From the NCBI GenBank assembly GCA_035236585.1, contig CP141132.1, positions 55,369,880 through 55,433,879 on the forward strand: DNA of 64,000 bases. The letters are read 5' to 3'. Below, in pieces: positions 22,842 to 37,217 of the stretch. The translations under genes and the position numbers were made by a program. Each line of letters opens with the position of its first letter. Position 1 is the first letter of the stretch. This DNA is from Warburgia ugandensis (lineage: Eukaryota; Streptophyta; Magnoliopsida; Canellales; Canellaceae). The notes below the pieces were generated by a model, which worked only from the letters and a program-made list of their open reading frames with translations, made no database searches and was not told where the DNA came from.

Positions 22842-25520
22842 TTACTAAAGTAAATAACAAATCACTAACTAATGAAAAGAAAAGAGAACTTTTATTATAT
22901 TCAAATTTAAAGTCAAAATAAAGCATAAATAAAATAAAGAGTCCTATGGTATGGATTGATGTCACCAGCTTTCCCGTGTCACACAATGAAAGTTCGATGA
23001 ACACCCTTCAACCTGTGCTACTACTTTCATCATCTACACAGTGCCTACTACTTGTTGTGTCACTTTAAAAGCACATGAGACACCACCCAACAACCGCAAA
23101 CCCAAGGAACACTCACTACTCTATCTCCTTCTCAATGCCCAACATCAACTTCTCTTAAATGTTTTTCAAGCATTGCCCAGAATCCAACGTATTTTGGACA
23201 CCATACTCTTTCCAAAATTTCACGCACCAGCCTTAAAAGGGAGCTGCTTGAAGAAGATAACCAAGCAACTCTCTCTCTCTCTCTTTTAATTATACGAAGA
23301 GCACGTTTTTTTTTTTTTCCCCCTCTTTAGGGTCTTAGGCAGGTGCTTGTATAAGACAAGCCACAACCAAGGTTTTACGCACACAACTCTTTTCTCACAC
23401 AGATTCACGACTTGTCCAAGCTTAGGCAGCTGCTTATGGACAGCTACTTGATGAGGACAAAATAGAACCAATTAAGCACCACATCATATTTTAATGTGTT
23501 TAAGAGGGAGAGCTGCTTGCTTCACCTGCTGGATACTGGATACTAACAAAACTAGCAGCCCTCTCTCTCATTTATTTAACGTACAAAAGAAAGCTACTAG
23601 CTCTCTCTCTCTTTCCTTTTAATTTCACGTGGAATATAAAGTTTAAGAGGGAGAGCTGCTTGATGAAGACAAGAAGTAGGTCCTTCTCTCTTTTGATTAG
23701 AATGTGATGATGTTAAGAAAATTTACCTCTTTCCTTTGATTTCAATACACCACGCTCTTCCACTACCAAATTTTAATGCACATCAAACTCTTCTTGGGAT
23801 CTGATGTTTTTCCTTCAGCCTCCTTTAATTAGACCCATCACTTAAGCTTGTTCCCCATGGATTTCAATGTGAAAGCACTAGGGGAATGAGGGACTTTGGA
23901 CGTTTCCTCCCTTTTAGTTTATTTTTCCTCTCTTATTTCCTTTCTAAAAGATATCATGTAGATCATTTATTTTCTTCTCCCAATCTTTCTAAAGATCATG
24001 CCTCATGCTCCTAGGAATAAAAATAATGCATACCCCTATATTATCTTGTTTTTCCTTCTCTTAAAGAGTTCACATCCTTGGAAACGTCCTTCTTTCTTTT
24101 TTTCTATCCTTAGGATCATGCATAATGCTAGGATGGATGGTGTGGATTTCCTTTATCTTTTCCCTCTTCAAAAACATATTTTTCCTTCCTTTATTCTCTC
24201 CTCAGACAACCATTTTTCTCTCCCCCAATAGCATTTTATGTTTCACTTTAGCCCACCTTTATCTTCTCCTTGAAAACACATTTCTACTCCCTTGTAAATA
24301 TACTGGATGCTCCTTGAAAAATCATGGGCAGCCCACTAAAAATTTCTCCACCAGTCACTTGCTACTCTATCTCTCTTGCATGCTTCATTCTCGTTGGTCC
24401 ACCCGCATTCCCTTGATCCTCTTATGGCAAATACTTCTCATTCGATGATTCCTAAGATAGCCCTAATTGAGAATGGATCTTGTTCATTGCTTCTTTAAAT
24501 GTTTGGATGAAGGAGAACCTTAGATTTGCTGTTTATTTTAGTTCACTCTTCAACATTTTTCTTCCTTAAATTTCTCTTCATTTTCTCCACTTTTTCCTCA
24601 TGTATTACATGCATAAGATAAGTAGTGATACGTGCCTTAGAAAAATCATATCAACCATGTGTCTCTCTCTCTTTGGTTCAAGTGAGTAAATGAGAAAGTA
24701 AGACTGCTCCGCATGTGGTCCCTACTTCTAACTTATTTTTCTTTAGAAAAGGATGTTGTATGTGTGGCTCCATTGTATGTAAATCTAGCTTCACTTAGAA
24801 ACTCTCCAAGGTGGTGGTTTGCATGTATACATGCATGATAAGTTTGTAACCTTATCTTGTGATATTAACACCCTCTTTAGTGCAAATACGATTGTCATAT
24901 GCATGAGGTTGCTAACAGTATTAAATTTGATAATGACACCCCCATAATATTTTGAACTTCTTGACTTCTTGGTTTCAAGCATGTGGGTCCATGACTTTGC
25001 TCGAAGACAGGATATATCTATTTTAGGATTTCAAGTTGCCAAAGATATGCAATTTTCTCATTTCAATCATAATCATGTAAAATGTAAAATAGCCCTTAAT
25101 TAATGTTAAATTAAGTAAGTATAGGGTTACAAATGCTAATTCTAGGAATATCATTTGTAATATTTATGTGTATATCAAAAGTATATCTCTCCAATATGTC
25201 TTTAAAATCTCCATTAATTGGTTAAAAGTTTAGATAATGTGTTGGGGGTTTAATTATAGCTAGAAAATATAGTGAGAAGTGGGGCCTACTTTCATTGAAA
25301 CTCCTAATCCCTTTCAAACTCTTGCTTTTTCCTAAAATTAAAGGGATGCCTACATAAACTAGGCACCCCATTTTCCTCACTTTCTCTTCAAAATTTATCT
25401 AATTTAAAGAGAGAAAATGCAGAAGAGGTGGTCCCACTTAAGAGGACTACCCTTTTAACTTTTATCTTTTAGAAAGACTTCACATTTCCTAAGGTAATTG
25501 TATTTTAATTATTAAAACTC
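22842..25520. other. Unassigned sequence with CT runs
   Basis: No gene recognised. Local (CT)n runs occur at about 23270-23283 and 23600-23612. A diverged direct repeat, TTTAAGAGGGAGAGCTGCTT, occurs at about 23499 and 23641. Pyrimidine-rich stretches in 23900-24300 produce short open frames that I do not regard as genes. Confidence 0.5.
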
Positions 25521-27459
25521 TATTACTGGTCGACGACCCGTCAATGAAAAAATCCAACTGGCTCGAATGGAAACCATGGCCAGGACAACTTGGATGAAAA
25601 ATCTAAGCTGTCCGATGAAAACGTGGGGCCTCAAAACCCTAAGATATGTTGAAATAGTTGGTATCTAATGATCCAGACTGGAGATTTGGATGGAAAAAGA
25701 ACTGAGGGTCGAGATTGCACCATTTGAATTGTTCCCATCTGGATGGTAACCAAGACATGCGTTGCAAATGCATTTAAAGAATGTAAGTGCTGGCGGATTC
25801 CTGCGCATGCGCTATGCATGTGGAATAGTCTCTGACTATTCTAGACGTTGATGCATCCTAAGGAATGGGACACACTCCGATGCATTCTGGAGACCATGAC
25901 TCACCGAGCATTTTGGAACGTGTGTTACATTCTGAAGCGTTTTAGTGACATTGTTTTAATCCCTGTTTTCACCAGATTTGATTTGAACCCATTAAAATTC
26001 ATCTAAAAATTAGAATTTCAATTTGGAAAGCAATATGATTCTAAATTTTGATCCAGGATATCTGTTGGATTTGCCTCCATGACACAAACATAATTGTCAA
26101 AAAAATTTAGGATCAGAATACATTTTAAATTGACCCAAACTCAAAAATCATATAATAAATCAAATCCGTTAGTTCAAAAGTGACTAGACTTTAGAATTTG
26201 ATTAATTAAATAATTTAGAAAAATAAATAGATTTATTTAATAGTTAGATTATCCAAATAAACTTGAATACAGATCTAGACCATTGAATAAAATGGAAACC
26301 ATGGATCTTATCAATCATAATTAGATTTGACCATCCATCATCAGCTAGCCCATGTCCAATCCGTGATCCAATCCACAAAACCCCACATAATCCAAATGTT
26401 AATCAATCATCAAAACTCAGATCTACAACCGATCTGACCTTTTTATCAAGATCTAATCGTAGATTGGCCATTAGATGCTAGATCTGCAACTGATCCATCC
26501 TTTTAAGATGATCCAACCCGTGGTCAATTATCTAACACCTAGATTAGCCAATGATTTGAGCTTCCATTTAGATTTGACTATAGATATATCACTTGATCTT
26601 AGCCATTCATTCTTGAATTTTTTTATCAAACTCGATCAGGCCACATCAGACACAACATTTAAGTGATCAGAGATAAGACTGCTACTGAGTCTTATTTAAA
26701 TTAGTCACATTTCATTTTATCTTAGTTATGCCTAATAAATTATAGAAAATTTAGAAAATCAACAAGATTAGAATGGGTTAAACCTCAATAAGAACTATTG
26801 GACTATTTATGTTATTAATTGGAAAAAATCTAACAGTTAGATTGTTTTGATGACCTTAGATTCAAGGATTTGATGTTAGAATGACTTGGAACTATTGATT
26901 TGACCAATCATAATTTAATCTGACCATTGGATCAACATGTCAAACATTGAGATATGAAATAAACTATCTAAAATCAGAGATTAATAGGAATTGAGGACAA
27001 TTAGATTATCTAGACCCTTGATCTTTAATCAACGACTAAGATTTGATATTATACCAAAAATAAAGAGGAATATCTATATGAGAAAACAGTAAAGGTAGGA
27101 TCACCATGTTAATGGGGATCAGAGGCTAAATGAGTCATACTTAAGAAATGATAAGTAAGATAAATGACATTCTAATGTACATGCGTTGACAGAGACATTG
27201 ACTGGTACGAACTAAGCCCATTGAGCATTCTGAGGATAGGAATGGTGGTGTTTGAGGTAAGTAGCTTTAACATCTATTAGCCATTAAGATTTTGAGAATG
27301 TTATTGGTTTTAGGAAACTATATATTTTTTAAATAATTAGACCATTTGATTATCATGCTTTCGATTTGAAATTGCTTAACTATCATAAAACTGATATTTT
27401 GTCATGTTGCATTATTTTAGCCTTTAAAGAATTCAATATTTGCAAATGAGGCATGTGAA

Positions 27460-27523
<64 letters not shown>

Positions 27524-28921
27524 CTTCAAAAACGTGATGCATGCTTTTATATATAAAATGAAAAAGATGTTGCTCATTTTATTACACCCAGTTGTATGTT
27601 TTTTAAAGAAATGATTATACTTGAAATTGCATCAATCCTATGCTTTGAGATGAGTTAAAGAAGTGCATAGTTTTGTATGAGATATATATATTATATGATT
27701 TAATGACATTTGAATTGAGTTACATGTTTGTTTAGGCTAATAAACCTGGTGGACACTATGCTAAGAGGTTGTACGGGTTTGGCCTCCCAACCTCTAACCA
27801 CCAAAGGTGGTAGGTATCCATGTTCAAAGAGGCACTTATTTTTCTTGACTATTGTGGTAGGGAAATAACCACCAGAGGTGTTCATGACACCCTTTTGGAG
27901 ATATATCCACAGTCGCCATGGAGGCTATGGTGGTTGGTCTCTAGATACTAGAAACACACGATGTCAGTGAGTTGGTTGTGAGCATAGTGTTCCATGAGAT
28001 GCTTATTTTGAGATATTATGTATGAGGAGATTGATGCTGGCCTTTAGATGAGTACTCATGAACAACCAGCTGATGTGTTTACTGGGGTGTACATATGCAC
28101 ATGATGATGTTGTTTATTTGGGATTGTCGATGTTCGCAATTTAATCGATTACTACTTTAATATTTTGAGGATCTTATGACATTTGATTTATCAAATTAGA
28201 TGATGGGTCTTCCACATAGTTTACAATTTATGCATAAATGTGATTTTGTGTTATATTATATATGACATTTTATGTGAGAATACATGAGGATTCAATCATT
28301 TGAAAAATAGACATTTAAAGTCGTGCATGTTTCATATTGAAATTATCTGAAATGTTTTAGCATGAAACTGTTTTCATACATTTCTTATGTTTGATTTGAT
28401 CATTAGAACTGTAGGAAAGACTGCTTGAAATATTGTTTAGGCTTAAATTTCAAAATGTGGTATAGTAGATGTCAAGCTACCTACACAAGCGTAAGCTTGC
28501 TGATATATTGTAAATTGTTTACAATATCTCAGGTCTTCAAATAATTTGACTTGAGGAAAAGCAAATCGAGGTGGATGCAAAATTGGATGAACACAATAAT
28601 GTAGCAGATTATATAAAAAATGTAACTATATGACTTATCCTTTTTGGACATGTATATGTAATGATACAGTTGGACTATGAGCTGTGACTGGCTAGATGTA
28701 GGATGCATGTAATTCTATTTTAGTTTCATGATAAAAATAAAATTCAGTTATTTTGTCTTCTTAGAAGTAAATGACACTCAAGATTTTCAAAATGAATTTA
28801 AAAGAAAAATATTCTTATGTTGCACTACATTATTTTCATAATTTTTTTTCAAATATGGATCGATCCACATTAGGAATTAGTTTTATATTTAAAAATGCAT
28901 ATGAAAACTTGAGTCATCACA
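25521..28921 (+). repeat. First LTR (5' part missing)
   Basis: Collinear with 32335-35565. It ends TCATCACA at 28914-28921, three bases before the primer-binding-like site. The first 820 bp or so present in the other LTR are not found upstream of 25521, so this copy is truncated or was replaced at its 5' side. Confidence 0.7.
27465..27520. repeat. (TG)28 microsatellite inside the first LTR
   Basis: A perfect 56-bp run. At the matching place in the second LTR (about 34293-34310) there is only a short TATATATATG stretch, so the run expanded after the LTRs separated. Confidence 0.97.
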
Positions 28922-28924
28922 AGC

Positions 28925-28936
28925 TATTATCAGAGC
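28925..28936 (+). other. Primer-binding-site-like sequence (initiator Met tRNA type)
   Basis: TATTATCAGAGC resembles TGGTATCAGAGC, the usual plant LTR-element site complementary to initiator tRNA-Met, and lies just downstream of the LTR end. Confidence 0.7.
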
Positions 28937-31510
28937 CCAGGTTTAGCCTTTCATAGCTAGTCTTGCATGTCCAAAATTTATATATGATTAAAACAATTAA
29001 AAAGAATTTTCTGAGTATGAGTTATGGAGATGACTAGTATAGGAAATGATAATGAATGAGAAAGAAATATATCATAAGTAAGTTGACAGAAAAACAGTTG
29101 GATTTAACAAATACTTAGGCATTGGAAGATGCTAACCCTAAGAAGTCATGAGTAGTGGAGTAAATAAGAAAACTATTAACCCTTGTAGGTATGAAAATAA
29201 ACAGATAAATAATCCTATGAGATTAATATAATTATAAGAGTGAATAATGAGAATATAAGATCATACTAATGATATCTTGAGTAAATAATTCTAACTTATA
29301 TTAGATCTTTTGTATTGATAATCCTAAAGAACTTAGCTTAATCCTAGATGAATTATATGGAACTTTGCTGAAAGTAATTGCTATCTTACAATAACAACCC
29401 GAGTATAATAGAATAGATTAGAAAATAATTATAGTAAATGAGATTTAATGTAAATAAGACAATTAGGACTTAAGCATGACCAATGTTAATGTATATAATC
29501 TACTGAATTATGGTGGTGTTATAAGGGTTTGATGAAAGTATCAATACTAAAAGATTCTAAAGTTATTTTGGATGAAAGTATTTGAATTATTAAGATAAAT
29601 TGATCAGTGATTTTGATACAATTATGAATGAACCCAGAAGGTAGAGAAGAGTAGTGTGGAAGTAATATAATAAGTTCCATAGGTTTCTTAAGATATTATA
29701 AGGGCTCATTGGAAATACGAACATTTGAGGATTTAGGTATTATTATTAGGAAGTCTAACGTTATTTTGAAGTATTTGATTCATAATATTTGTTGACCAAA
29801 AGTATAAACATGGTGTCTATTATGTGCAACAAATCAAATGGAAACATTGATCCCAGTAGACAAAAAGGAAGAATTTTACTGCAAAGAAACATAAAGATGT
29901 AAGTAATCATATTCGATGGACATTGAATAATCAGAACATGAAGATCATGAATTTAACATATATAAGACAGATAGACATGGATTAAGCTTAGACATCAAAG
30001 ATGAAGGATCTTGAATTATTTTTCCAAATTGAGAAATGAACTAGTGAAATTGAAAGGTTAAACAAGATCAAGTTAGTTATTGCTAAAGGATAGTGTATTT
30101 TAAAGAATTTCTAGAATTACCATTAAGGAATTGTGTTCAATGAGGAAATAAACTTTAAAACAAAATTGATCATTATATGATGCTTACCTAATTAAAAAGT
30201 CTTAAGAGAATGATGAGATGAAGTATTGAAATTAGAATTTCATTAGATCCATTGTTTTTACTAAGAGACATGAGTTATTCTTGTCAATAAGAGGATAAGT
30301 TGGTAATACCTTACATTACTATTGCGATTCAATGGAGTTATAATGAAGAATAAGAACCATATATATTCAAGATAAGTGACTTGTCTAATCAATCTTCACC
30401 AACTAGAGTATTATCAAGAATCAATTTGAGGTCTTGGTATCTTAGATGAGGATTAGCATAAGAAATATCTCAAGGTCAATACTTAGCAATGAATTTAAGT
30501 GTCATTACCTTAGAATAATGCCATTTAGGTTGACAAATATTTCAACTAAATTTAAAGGTCGCACGAACTAGGTATTTCAACAATTTTTTAAACTTGTTAC
30601 TATATTAGTAAACAGCACCCTAAACTATATAATACATTAATAGGAACATGATGGATACTTATACATGAGTCTTCAGTAAAGGAAGTTGACCTATTAGGCT
30701 AAGTCATTTTGGAATTTATAATCATGTTATATCCAATGATAGCTGAGGCAGAAATGAAATAAGAAAACATCTAAAACAGTGATGAAACTATAGAATTTCC
30801 TAAACCTTACTAAATATTACAATAGCGTAATGAATTATTATTTTACCATTAATTGAGATAACAATTAAGGATATAAGAAAGGTATGAGGATACATGAGCA
30901 ACAAGTTTTTAGAAATTGAAGGAACCAACCATTGCACTTATACTTATGCTACCTCCTAATAATTGAGGTTTAATGATTGTCAACAATATCTTTGATAAAT
31001 GATTGAAGAGTGTGCTGAATAGGATAAGAAAAGAGAAAACATGCTTTCGAGATGTAAAAAGAAGTAGCTTGAAATAAGCAAAGTGGTAACAAGGTAAAGC
31101 ATTCACTACAAACCTAACACTGACATCCATCATCAAAAACACTTTAGATACAGATAGATAGTGATTGAGACACAAGCTTTGGTTGAGGAATCAAGTCTCA
31201 TTTAAAAAGTGAAAGATAGCATTTGAATACATTGAAGATTGTAGTGTCGACAAATGTAAACAATAATAATAATGGTAATAATAATCAAATGTTAAAGTTG
31301 GAAATTATGATTTCTTAAGAGAGATATTAACTAAAGAGTTATAGGATTTGGAATAAAATGAAAGAACAAGTATAATCTCTTGAGTGGAATGTTCGTTGTA
31401 AAATAATTTAATCGAAATTAATGGTGAAGTAAGGAAGACATATGCATACTTGTTTGAGGAATGACATAGAAAGAAATTTTAGGACAAAAATTTCCTTAAG
31501 GGAGAAAAGA
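28937..31510 (+). mobile_element. Internal region of the Ty3/gypsy fossil
   Basis: About 2.6 kb, much shorter than an intact gag-pol region, so large parts are lost. A reverse-transcriptase-like palm stretch is faintly recognisable around 30490-30700 (MPFRLTN at about 30518). A purine-rich tract (AAGGGAGAAAAGA) precedes the second LTR. Confidence 0.65.
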
Positions 31511-34500
31511 TGTAATAACTCTAATTTTAAAAGCTTATTTTATGTAATTTTTATTGAAAATAAATAAGGTTTTGAGTTTTGAAGTTTTGATAAATGAGCT
31601 TATTTTATAAGCCAAATAAAGTGTTGAGATCTTAATAAGTGGATTGTACTTAGAAAAACAAATCCAACACACTAAGAACACTAAAAATGGAGTTCGAATA
31701 AGAAAGTTACATAATTTTTAATAGTATGAGCATTTTAGTAATTTTAAAAAGGGACCCAATTTATGTTTTTGAAAAAAAAAAATGCCTCAAATGAAGGGGC
31801 CATTTTTTATAATGACACCCCCCATGCAACAAATCTACCATGCATCGCCTCCTCCTTTCCCGCTAATGGTGCACATCATCATGGTCAACGGTGGCTTGAA
31901 AGAACACACCATCGTCACGCGTTGCTAGCAGAAATGCTGAAGTAGCCAGCAATAAACTCCTCCACGTGATCTTTCCTTCTCCCTCTCCCTTCCCCTCCAG
32001 CATTGTGTAGGGAATCTAGTCGGCGACTATGCCCCCAATCTCTCTCATCCCCTCTAGTCGGCTACCAAGAAAACCCCTTTGCCTAGCTTGACCAAAATAG
32101 CTTCTCTGGTGATCAGCATGCAACCAAGCCACCTGCGCCCTATGCCTGCCTCACCCCCTCGGTCTCTCTCTCCCCTTGCTCCCACCGGTTTCCCTTCTTT
32201 TCTTCTTCCCTCTCTGAGCGGCCTTGCTATGCACCCACTCCTCTCCCCTTGCCACCAGCATCCCACTTCTCTCCCTCTACCGGGTGATCACTAATACACC
32301 ACCACCAGACCTAGGTAAGCCTCCTTCTCATTTAGAATCTGACTGTAGTATCGGACAGTGACCCGTCGGTGAATGGATTCGACCAGCTCGAATGGGAACC
32401 ACAGTCAGGACAGCTCGGATAAAAATCTGAGTAGTCTGATGGAAACGTGGGCCTCAAAACCCTCGGATATGTTAAAATAGCAGGTATTTGACGATCCAAA
32501 TAGGATTTGGATGGGCAATTAATAGACGGTCGTGATCACACCATCCGAACTGTTCCCGTCTAAACGGTGACCAAGATGCACGCTACAAATGCACTTTAAG
32601 AACACACGCGCCTGGCGCGTGAGCCACTCATGTGAAACGGTCTCCGACAATTGTAGACATCCGTGTGTCATAGGGAATGGGACACGCTCTGGTGCATTTT
32701 GGGGACCAAGATGTATTGAGCATTTTGGAATGTGTGTTATGTTTTGGAGCATCCTGATGATGTTGTTTTAATCCCTATTTTGCCTCAATTTGATTTGAAT
32801 TGTTAAAATTCATCTCAAACTTAGATTTTCAATTTAGAAAATAATATAACTCCAAAATTTGATCCGAGACATCTATTGGATTCATTTCAATGATACGAAC
32901 ATAATTATGCAATAAAATTTAGGATTAGAATACATTCGAAATTGATCCAAACTTAAAAATCATAGAATAACTCAAATCCATCATATCAAAATTGATCAGA
33001 CCTTAGAATTTGATTAAATAAATGATTTATAAAAGTAAATAGATTGATTTAATAGTTAGATCATCCAAATAAACTGAATATTTAGATATAGACTGTTGAA
33101 TAAAATGAAAACCATGGATATGATTAATTAGAATCAGATCTAACCATCCATCATCATCTAGCCCATGATCTATCACCTAATTTCGATCCATGATTAAATC
33201 CCCAAATCCCCAAATGATCCAACTATTAATCAATCACCAAAACTCAGATCTTCGATCAATCTGACCTTTTTATGATGATCTAACCATTGGTCGGCCACCA
33301 GATTCTAGATCTGCAATAGTTCCATCCTTTCAAGATGATCTAACTATTGATCAACTACTTAACACTAGATCAACCAGCAGTTTGAGCTTCCATTTAGATT
33401 TGACCATGAATATAGCACTTGATGTAAGCCATTTGTTCTTGAATTCTTTTATCAAAGGCGATCAAACCTGATCAGGCCACATTAGCCACAATGTCATTAA
33501 TGGATTTAAGTGATCAAAGATAAGAAAGCTACTGAGTCTTATTTAAATTTAATTTTATCTTAGTTATGCCTAATAGATTATAGAAAATTTAGAAAATCAA
33601 CAAGATTAGAATGAGTTAAACCTCAATAAGAACTATTGGACTATTTATATTATTAATTGGATAAATCTAGTAGTTAGATTGTTCTAATGTCCTTAGATTC
33701 AAGGATTTGATGTTAGGATGACTTGACACTATTGATTTGACCTAACAGAATTTAATTTGACTTTTGGATCAATAGATCAAATATTTAGATATCAAATAAA
33801 CTATCTATAAGTTAGAGATTAATAGGAATTGAGGATAATTAGATTATTTAGACCCTTAAACTTTAATCAATGACCAAGATTTGATATTATAACAAAAATA
33901 AAGAGGAATACCTATGATCAGAACACGGTAATGGCAGGATCATCATGTTAATAGGGATCAGAGGCTAAATGAATCATAATTAAGAAATGGTAACTAAGAT
34001 AAATGACATTGAATGTACATGTGTTGACAGAGTTGTTGCCTGGTATGAACTAAGCCTATTGAGCATTCAGAGGATAGGGATGGCAGTGTTAGAGGTAGGC
34101 AGTTTTAACATCTATTTTCCATTGAGATTTTGAGCATGTTATCATTTACTAATATATATAATTTAAATAATTAGATAATTTGATTATTATGCTTTCAATT
34201 TGAGACTACTTGACTATCATAAAATTGATATTTTGTCATGTTGTATTATTTTATCTTTTAAAGAATGCAATATTTGCAAATGAGGCATGTGAATTATATA
34301 TATGTACCTTCATAACTAGGATGCATGCTTTTATATGGAAAATGAAAACGATGTTGCTCATTTTATTACTCGTCGTTGTATGTTTTTGAAAGAAATGATT
34401 ATATTTGAAATTACATCAATCCCATACTTTGAACTGAGTTAAAGAAATGCATAGTTTTGCATGAGATATATGTTATTTGATTTAATAACATTTGGATTGA

Positions 34501-35565
34501 GATATACGTTTGTTCAGGCTAATGAGCCTAGTGGGCATTGTGTTAAGAGGTTGTAAGAGTTTGGCTTCTCTTCCTCCAACCACCAAAGGTGGTAGGTATC
34601 CATGGCCAAAGAGGCACCTATTTTTCTTGACTATTGTGGTAGGGAAACGACCACTAGAGGTGTTCATTAAACCCTTTTCAAGACATATTCATAGTCACCA
34701 TGGAGGTTGTGAGGGCTAGTCACTAGATATGAGAGACACGGTTTTAGTGAGCTGGTCATGAGCACAGTGTTCCATGAGATTTCTTTTTTGAGATATTGTG
34801 TATGATAAGATTGATGTTGGTCTTTAGATGAGTACTCATAACAAATGGACTGATGTGTTCACTGCGGTGCATATGTGCACATGATGATGCTGTCGATTTA
34901 GGATTGCTGATGTTCACGATTTAATCAATTACTACTTTATTATTTTAAAGATCTTGTGGCATTTGATTTTATGAAGTTAGATGATGGGTCTTCACATAGT
35001 TTACAAGTTATGCATACATGTGATTTTGTGTTATATTATATATTATAATTTATGTGAGATTACATGAGGATTCAATCATTTGAAAAATAGACATTTAAAG
35101 TTGTGCATGTTTCATATTGATATTATCTAAAATGTTTTAGCATGAAACTATAAACTGAAATTTACATGTGGTTTCATCTACATTTCTTGTGTTTGATTTG
35201 ATCATTAGAACTGCATGAAAAACTACCTAAAATATTTTTTAGACTTGGATTTCAAAATGTAATATAGTAGATGTCAAACTACCTACACAAGCACAAGTTG
35301 TAGATATTTTGTAAATTGTTTACAATATTTTAGGTCTTTGAAGAATTTGACTTGAGGAAAGGAAAATCTAGGTGGATGCAAAACTGGATGAACACAATAA
35401 TGTAGTAGACTATATAAACAATGTAAGTATATGTCTTATCCTTTTTGGACATGTATATGTAATTATTATAGTTGAATTGTGAGCTGTGACTGGCTAGATC
35501 TGGGATGCATGTAATTCTATTTTAGTTTCATCATAAAAAGAAAATTTAGTTATTTTATTTTCTTG
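31511..35565 (+). repeat. Second LTR, about 4.06 kb
   Basis: Starts TGTAATAACTCT after the purine tract and matches the first LTR from 32335 on. The stretch 31760-32300 is GC- and pyrimidine-rich, as in transcribed leaders of some long plant LTRs, and gives spurious short open frames. Its 3' tail and the following primer-binding region are missing relative to the first copy. Confidence 0.7.
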
Positions 35566-36770
35566 GAAATGCATCATAAGTAAGTTGGTAGAAAAATAGT
35601 TAGATTTAACAAATACTTAGGCATTGGAAGATGCAAACCCTAAGAAGTCATGAGTAGTGGTATAAACAAGAAAACTATTAACCCTTGTAGGTATGCAAAT
35701 AAACAGATAAATAATCCTATGAGATTAATATAATTATGAGAGTGAAGAATGAGAATATAATTATGAGAGTTAAGAATGAGAATATAAGATCATACTAATG
35801 ATATCTCGGGTAAATAATTCTAACTTATATTAGATCTTTTATATTGATAATCCTAGAGAACTTTGCTTGATCCTGGATGAATTACATGGAACTTTTTCAG
35901 AAGTAATTACTATCTTACAATAATGACCTGAGTATAATATAATAAATCAAAAAATAATTATAGTAAATGGGATTTTATGTAAGTAAGACAATTAAGGCAT
36001 AAGCATGACCAATGTTAATGTATATAATCTATTGAATTATGGTAGTGTTAGAAGGGTTTGATGAAAGTATCAATACTAGAAGATTCTAAAGTTATTCTGG
36101 ATGAAAGTATTTGAATTATTAAGATAAATTGATCAAGGATTTTGATACAATTATGAATGAACCTAGAAGGAAGAGAAGCGTAGTGTGGAAGTAATATAAT
36201 AAGTTCAATGGATTTCTTAAGATATTATAAGGGCTCATTGGAGATACGAACATTTAATGATTTAGACATTGTTATTTGAGAAGTCTAATGTTATTTGGAA
36301 TTATTCGATTCATAATATCTACTGGCCAAAAGTATAGACGTGGTGTTTGTTATGTGCAACAAATCAAATGGAGACATTGATCCAAGTGGATAAAAAGGAA
36401 GAATTTTACTATAAGGAAACATAAGATGTAAGTAATCATATTCGGTGGACATTGAATAGTCAGAACAAGAAGATCTGGATTTAACATATATAAGGAAGAT
36501 AGACGTGGATTAAGCCCAGACATCAAAGATGAAGGATCTTGAATTGTTTTTTCAAATTGAGAAATGAACTAGTGAAATTGAAAGGTTAAAAAAGATCAAG
36601 TTAGTTATTGCTAATGGATAGTGTATTTTAAAGAATTTTTAGAACTACCATAAAGGGATTGTGTTCAATGAGGAAATAAACTCTAAAATTAGTTTTGATT
36701 TGGATGCTAACCTAATTCAAAAATCTAAGCAAACGATGAGTTGAACTATTGTAATTGGAATTCCAAGATT
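35566..36770 (+). mobile_element. Second, truncated internal region of the same family
   Basis: Collinear with 29068-30230 at roughly 90% similarity by eye and in the same orientation, directly following the second LTR. It ends near 36770, where similarity stops. Confidence 0.7.
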
Positions 36771-37212
36771 AGTGGCGAGTTGAAGAAAATCAATGGTGAT
36801 CTAAGCTACCTTTGTTTAAATGGTCAAGATCTCTCTAAAATGTATTTTAGAATGATTAGTCATGTATGTGATGGTATCATCAAGATAGACACGATCAATG
36901 GTTTGGATAATTTAAAATTATCATTTTTTGGCCAAGAACAAAAGACTTTATTGGACGTCTTGGATTGAATCATGATAATTCCATTGGAGATGAAAGATCA
37001 TATGGGTAAGATAGCATTAGAAATAAATTGATTGATAAATCTTAACTAATGGATAGTTATGATCATCATAATCCATAAGATATTATGGCAAACAATATAA
37101 ATGGTTTTGATGATCAACTGGCTACTTTAGCTTGTAAGATTGCTAACTCAATAGGTCCTGTGCAGTTAAAAGTAATTCTTGATTGTATTACACATGTCAT
37201 GAGGAAGTTCTT
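36771..37212. other. Unassigned; one 75-codon open frame
   Basis: An open frame at 36741-36968 (+) gives a protein with no family I recognise, and its start overlaps decayed retroelement sequence. I do not call it a gene. Confidence 0.4.
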
Positions 37213-37217
37213 GGAAG

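Larger units (their letters stand above)
25521..36770 (+). mobile_element. Decayed Ty3/gypsy (Tekay/Del-like) LTR retrotransposon in LTR-internal-LTR-internal arrangement
   Basis: Two long collinear segments, 25521-30230 and 32335-36770, repeat each other. Signals of an LTR element are a primer-binding-like site at 28925-28936, a purine tract just before 31511, a faint reverse-transcriptase palm region near 30490-30700, and an LTR start TGTAATAACTCT at 31511. The element is thoroughly broken, with many lesions and no usable coding region left. The two LTR copies differ by roughly 15% by eye in a 400-bp sample, so it is old. The Tekay/Del assignment rests on long LTRs and the sequence style at the 3' LTR junction, and is inferred. 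Confidence 0.75.

Noticed and set aside
32054-32294. Open frames on both strands in a GC-rich patch
   Set aside because: They lie in the pyrimidine-rich part of an LTR; composition alone makes them open.
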